Part shown: in pieces, positions 5,056-5,678 of the stretch
How positions within the stretch are numbered: position 1 is the first letter of the stretch
Layout of the letters: the number at the start of each line of letters is the position of its first letter
Assembly (NCBI GenBank): GCA_934552855.1
Contig: CAKTEU010000053.1
Location: 1 to 5,678, forward strand
Reading direction: 5' to 3'
DNA: 5,678 nt
From: an uncultured Eubacteriales bacterium
GTDB lineage: Bacteria > Bacillota > Clostridia > Oscillospirales > Acutalibacteraceae
Program-made: the position numbers and the translations under genes
The notes under the pieces: model-generated
What the model was told of the DNA's origin: nothing
Seen by the model: only the letters and a program-made list of their open reading frames with translations
The model's database searches: none

Positions 5056-5599
5056 TAACAAAACTCTCAACAATGCACTGAAAGACGGAAAAATCAAGCA
5101 GTATTTAACCCGGCAAATATCGGAAAAATATTTCTCCAAAAAATCTTCGTCCGAACTGATTAAAACAATACGGTACAAAATTCAAAGAGATCGTATATGG
5201 AATAAGTTTTATGAATATATAATCGAGTATGCTTATGCAGACTATTTTCCGAAACAAAAAGATGAATATTTGAAATTTAAAATGGATTATATTTCATCGA
5301 TTGCAGAAGCAGAAAATATTTCACCGAAAGAGTATATTGAGAGCGAGTATAATATTTCGCTTTCAGAATATTGCGAATCGCAGACATATGCTTTTTTGGA
5401 AATCATGGTTATAAAAGCAATCGCAGACCGAGAGGGAGTTCAATGCGAAAGCAGTGATTACGAAGATAAGCTTACGGAAATTTCGCTTGACGAGGGAACA
5501 GATGAAGAGTCGATAAAAAAGTACTATTCAAAATATGACATTTATAACGAAATTTATATTGATTTACTAAAAGAATATATGCTTAAAAAATATGATTGA
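5036..5599 (+). CDS. trigger-factor C-terminal (chaperone) domain, probably frameshifted part of the preceding lipoprotein
   Basis: This is a 187-aa, largely helical, charged frame. Residues about 37-186 follow the order of the trigger factor C-terminal domain: SSSELIKTIRYKIQRDRIWNK, the long YAYADYFPKQKDEYLKFKMDYI region, ISPKEYIESEYNISLSEYCESQ, the diagnostic LEIMVIKAIADREGVQCESSDYEDKLTEI (121-149), then YNEIYIDLLKEYMLKKYD like the domain's final helix. It has no signal peptide. The ATG at 5036 overlaps the preceding frame by 20 bp and has no Shine-Dalgarno (ACCGATATATAA precedes it), and a TAA lies immediately upstream in this frame. The best reading is therefore that it is the rest of the lipoprotein, separated by a one-base shift; reinitiation is possible. 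The FKBP domain of about 80-90 residues expected between linker and chaperone domain is absent in both frames. SurA-like assignment was considered; the trigger-factor C-terminal pattern fits better. Confidence 0.6.
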   Translation: MSNNLYDNKTLNNALKDGKIKQYLTRQISEKYFSKKSSSELIKTIRYKIQRDRIWNKFYEYIIEYAYADYFPKQKDEYLKFKMDYISSIAEAENISPKEYIESEYNISLSEYCESQTYAFLEIMVIKAIADREGVQCESSDYEDKLTEISLDEGTDEESIKKYYSKYDIYNEIYIDLLKEYMLKKYD

Positions 5600-5678
5600 T
5601 CCAAAGGGACTGTCGCATTTAGCGCAGAACAAAGAGTAAAAAGTCAAAATTAAAAATATAATTTACGGATGCCGTCAA
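5600..5678. other. AT-rich tail after the trigger-factor-like frame
   Basis: A weak bulged hairpin CTG(T)CGC-ATTTA-GCGCAG (5610-5627) follows the stop by 10 bp but has no T-run, so it is a doubtful terminator. A 4-bp hairpin ACGG-ATG-CCGT (5665-5675) sits at the window edge and may be the start of a terminator completed outside. No gene is seen. Confidence 0.4.

Noticed and set aside
5601..5640. Possible end of an insertion sequence at GGGACTGTCGC
   Set aside because: No matching inverted end, target duplication or transposase in the window; only a weak bulged hairpin is visible.

Overview
The window looks like chromosomal DNA from a low-to-moderate GC Gram-positive anaerobe of the Clostridia, most likely Oscillospiraceae/Ruminococcus-like. 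This is inferred from strong AAGGAG-type Shine-Dalgarno sites, sigma-A-like promoters with 17-bp spacers, lysine-rich Big2 surface proteins, a Gram-positive lipoprotein signal and intrinsic terminators with T-runs. The species cannot be fixed from the sequence alone. There is no phage, insertion sequence, CRISPR array, tRNA or rRNA visible.

Left part, minus strand: after about 145 bp of AT-rich spacer with a possible promoter reading out of the left edge, and a bidirectional terminator (145-180), there is a 449-aa secreted protein built from bacterial Ig-like modules (198-1547). It has its own clear promoter (1629-1657). Next comes a 312-bp intergenic stretch holding that promoter, two small inverted repeats and the terminator of the following gene. 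The GTP-dependent phosphoenolpyruvate carboxykinase gene pckG (1860-3650, minus) is complete with all catalytic motifs. It has a strong promoter (3762-3790) and a roughly 105-nt leader that can fold.

Right part: a small XRE-family repressor (3921-4247, minus) is divergent from a plus-strand pair. The pair is a 128-aa secreted, very basic, tyrosine-rich protein of unknown function (4410-4796), followed 43 bp later by a lipoprotein reading frame (4840-5055) that overlaps a second frame (5036-5599). The two overlapping frames together look like one extracytoplasmic trigger-factor-like lipoprotein. The lipoprotein signal and N-terminal linker are in one frame and the trigger-factor C-terminal chaperone-like domain is in the other. 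The FKBP prolyl-isomerase domain expected between them is missing and a one-base frameshift separates the halves. The XRE promoter carries an inverted repeat in its spacer and shares its -35 bases with a plus-strand TTGACA, suggesting autoregulation and possibly control of the secreted-protein genes.

How the genes relate: the Big2 protein and pckG each have their own promoter and terminator and look like independent housekeeping or envelope genes. The XRE / secreted protein / lipoprotein block is the only accessory-looking module. I see no clear evidence for a new multi-gene system. The most unusual item is the split, FKBP-less trigger-factor-like lipoprotein beside the uncharacterised secreted basic protein.
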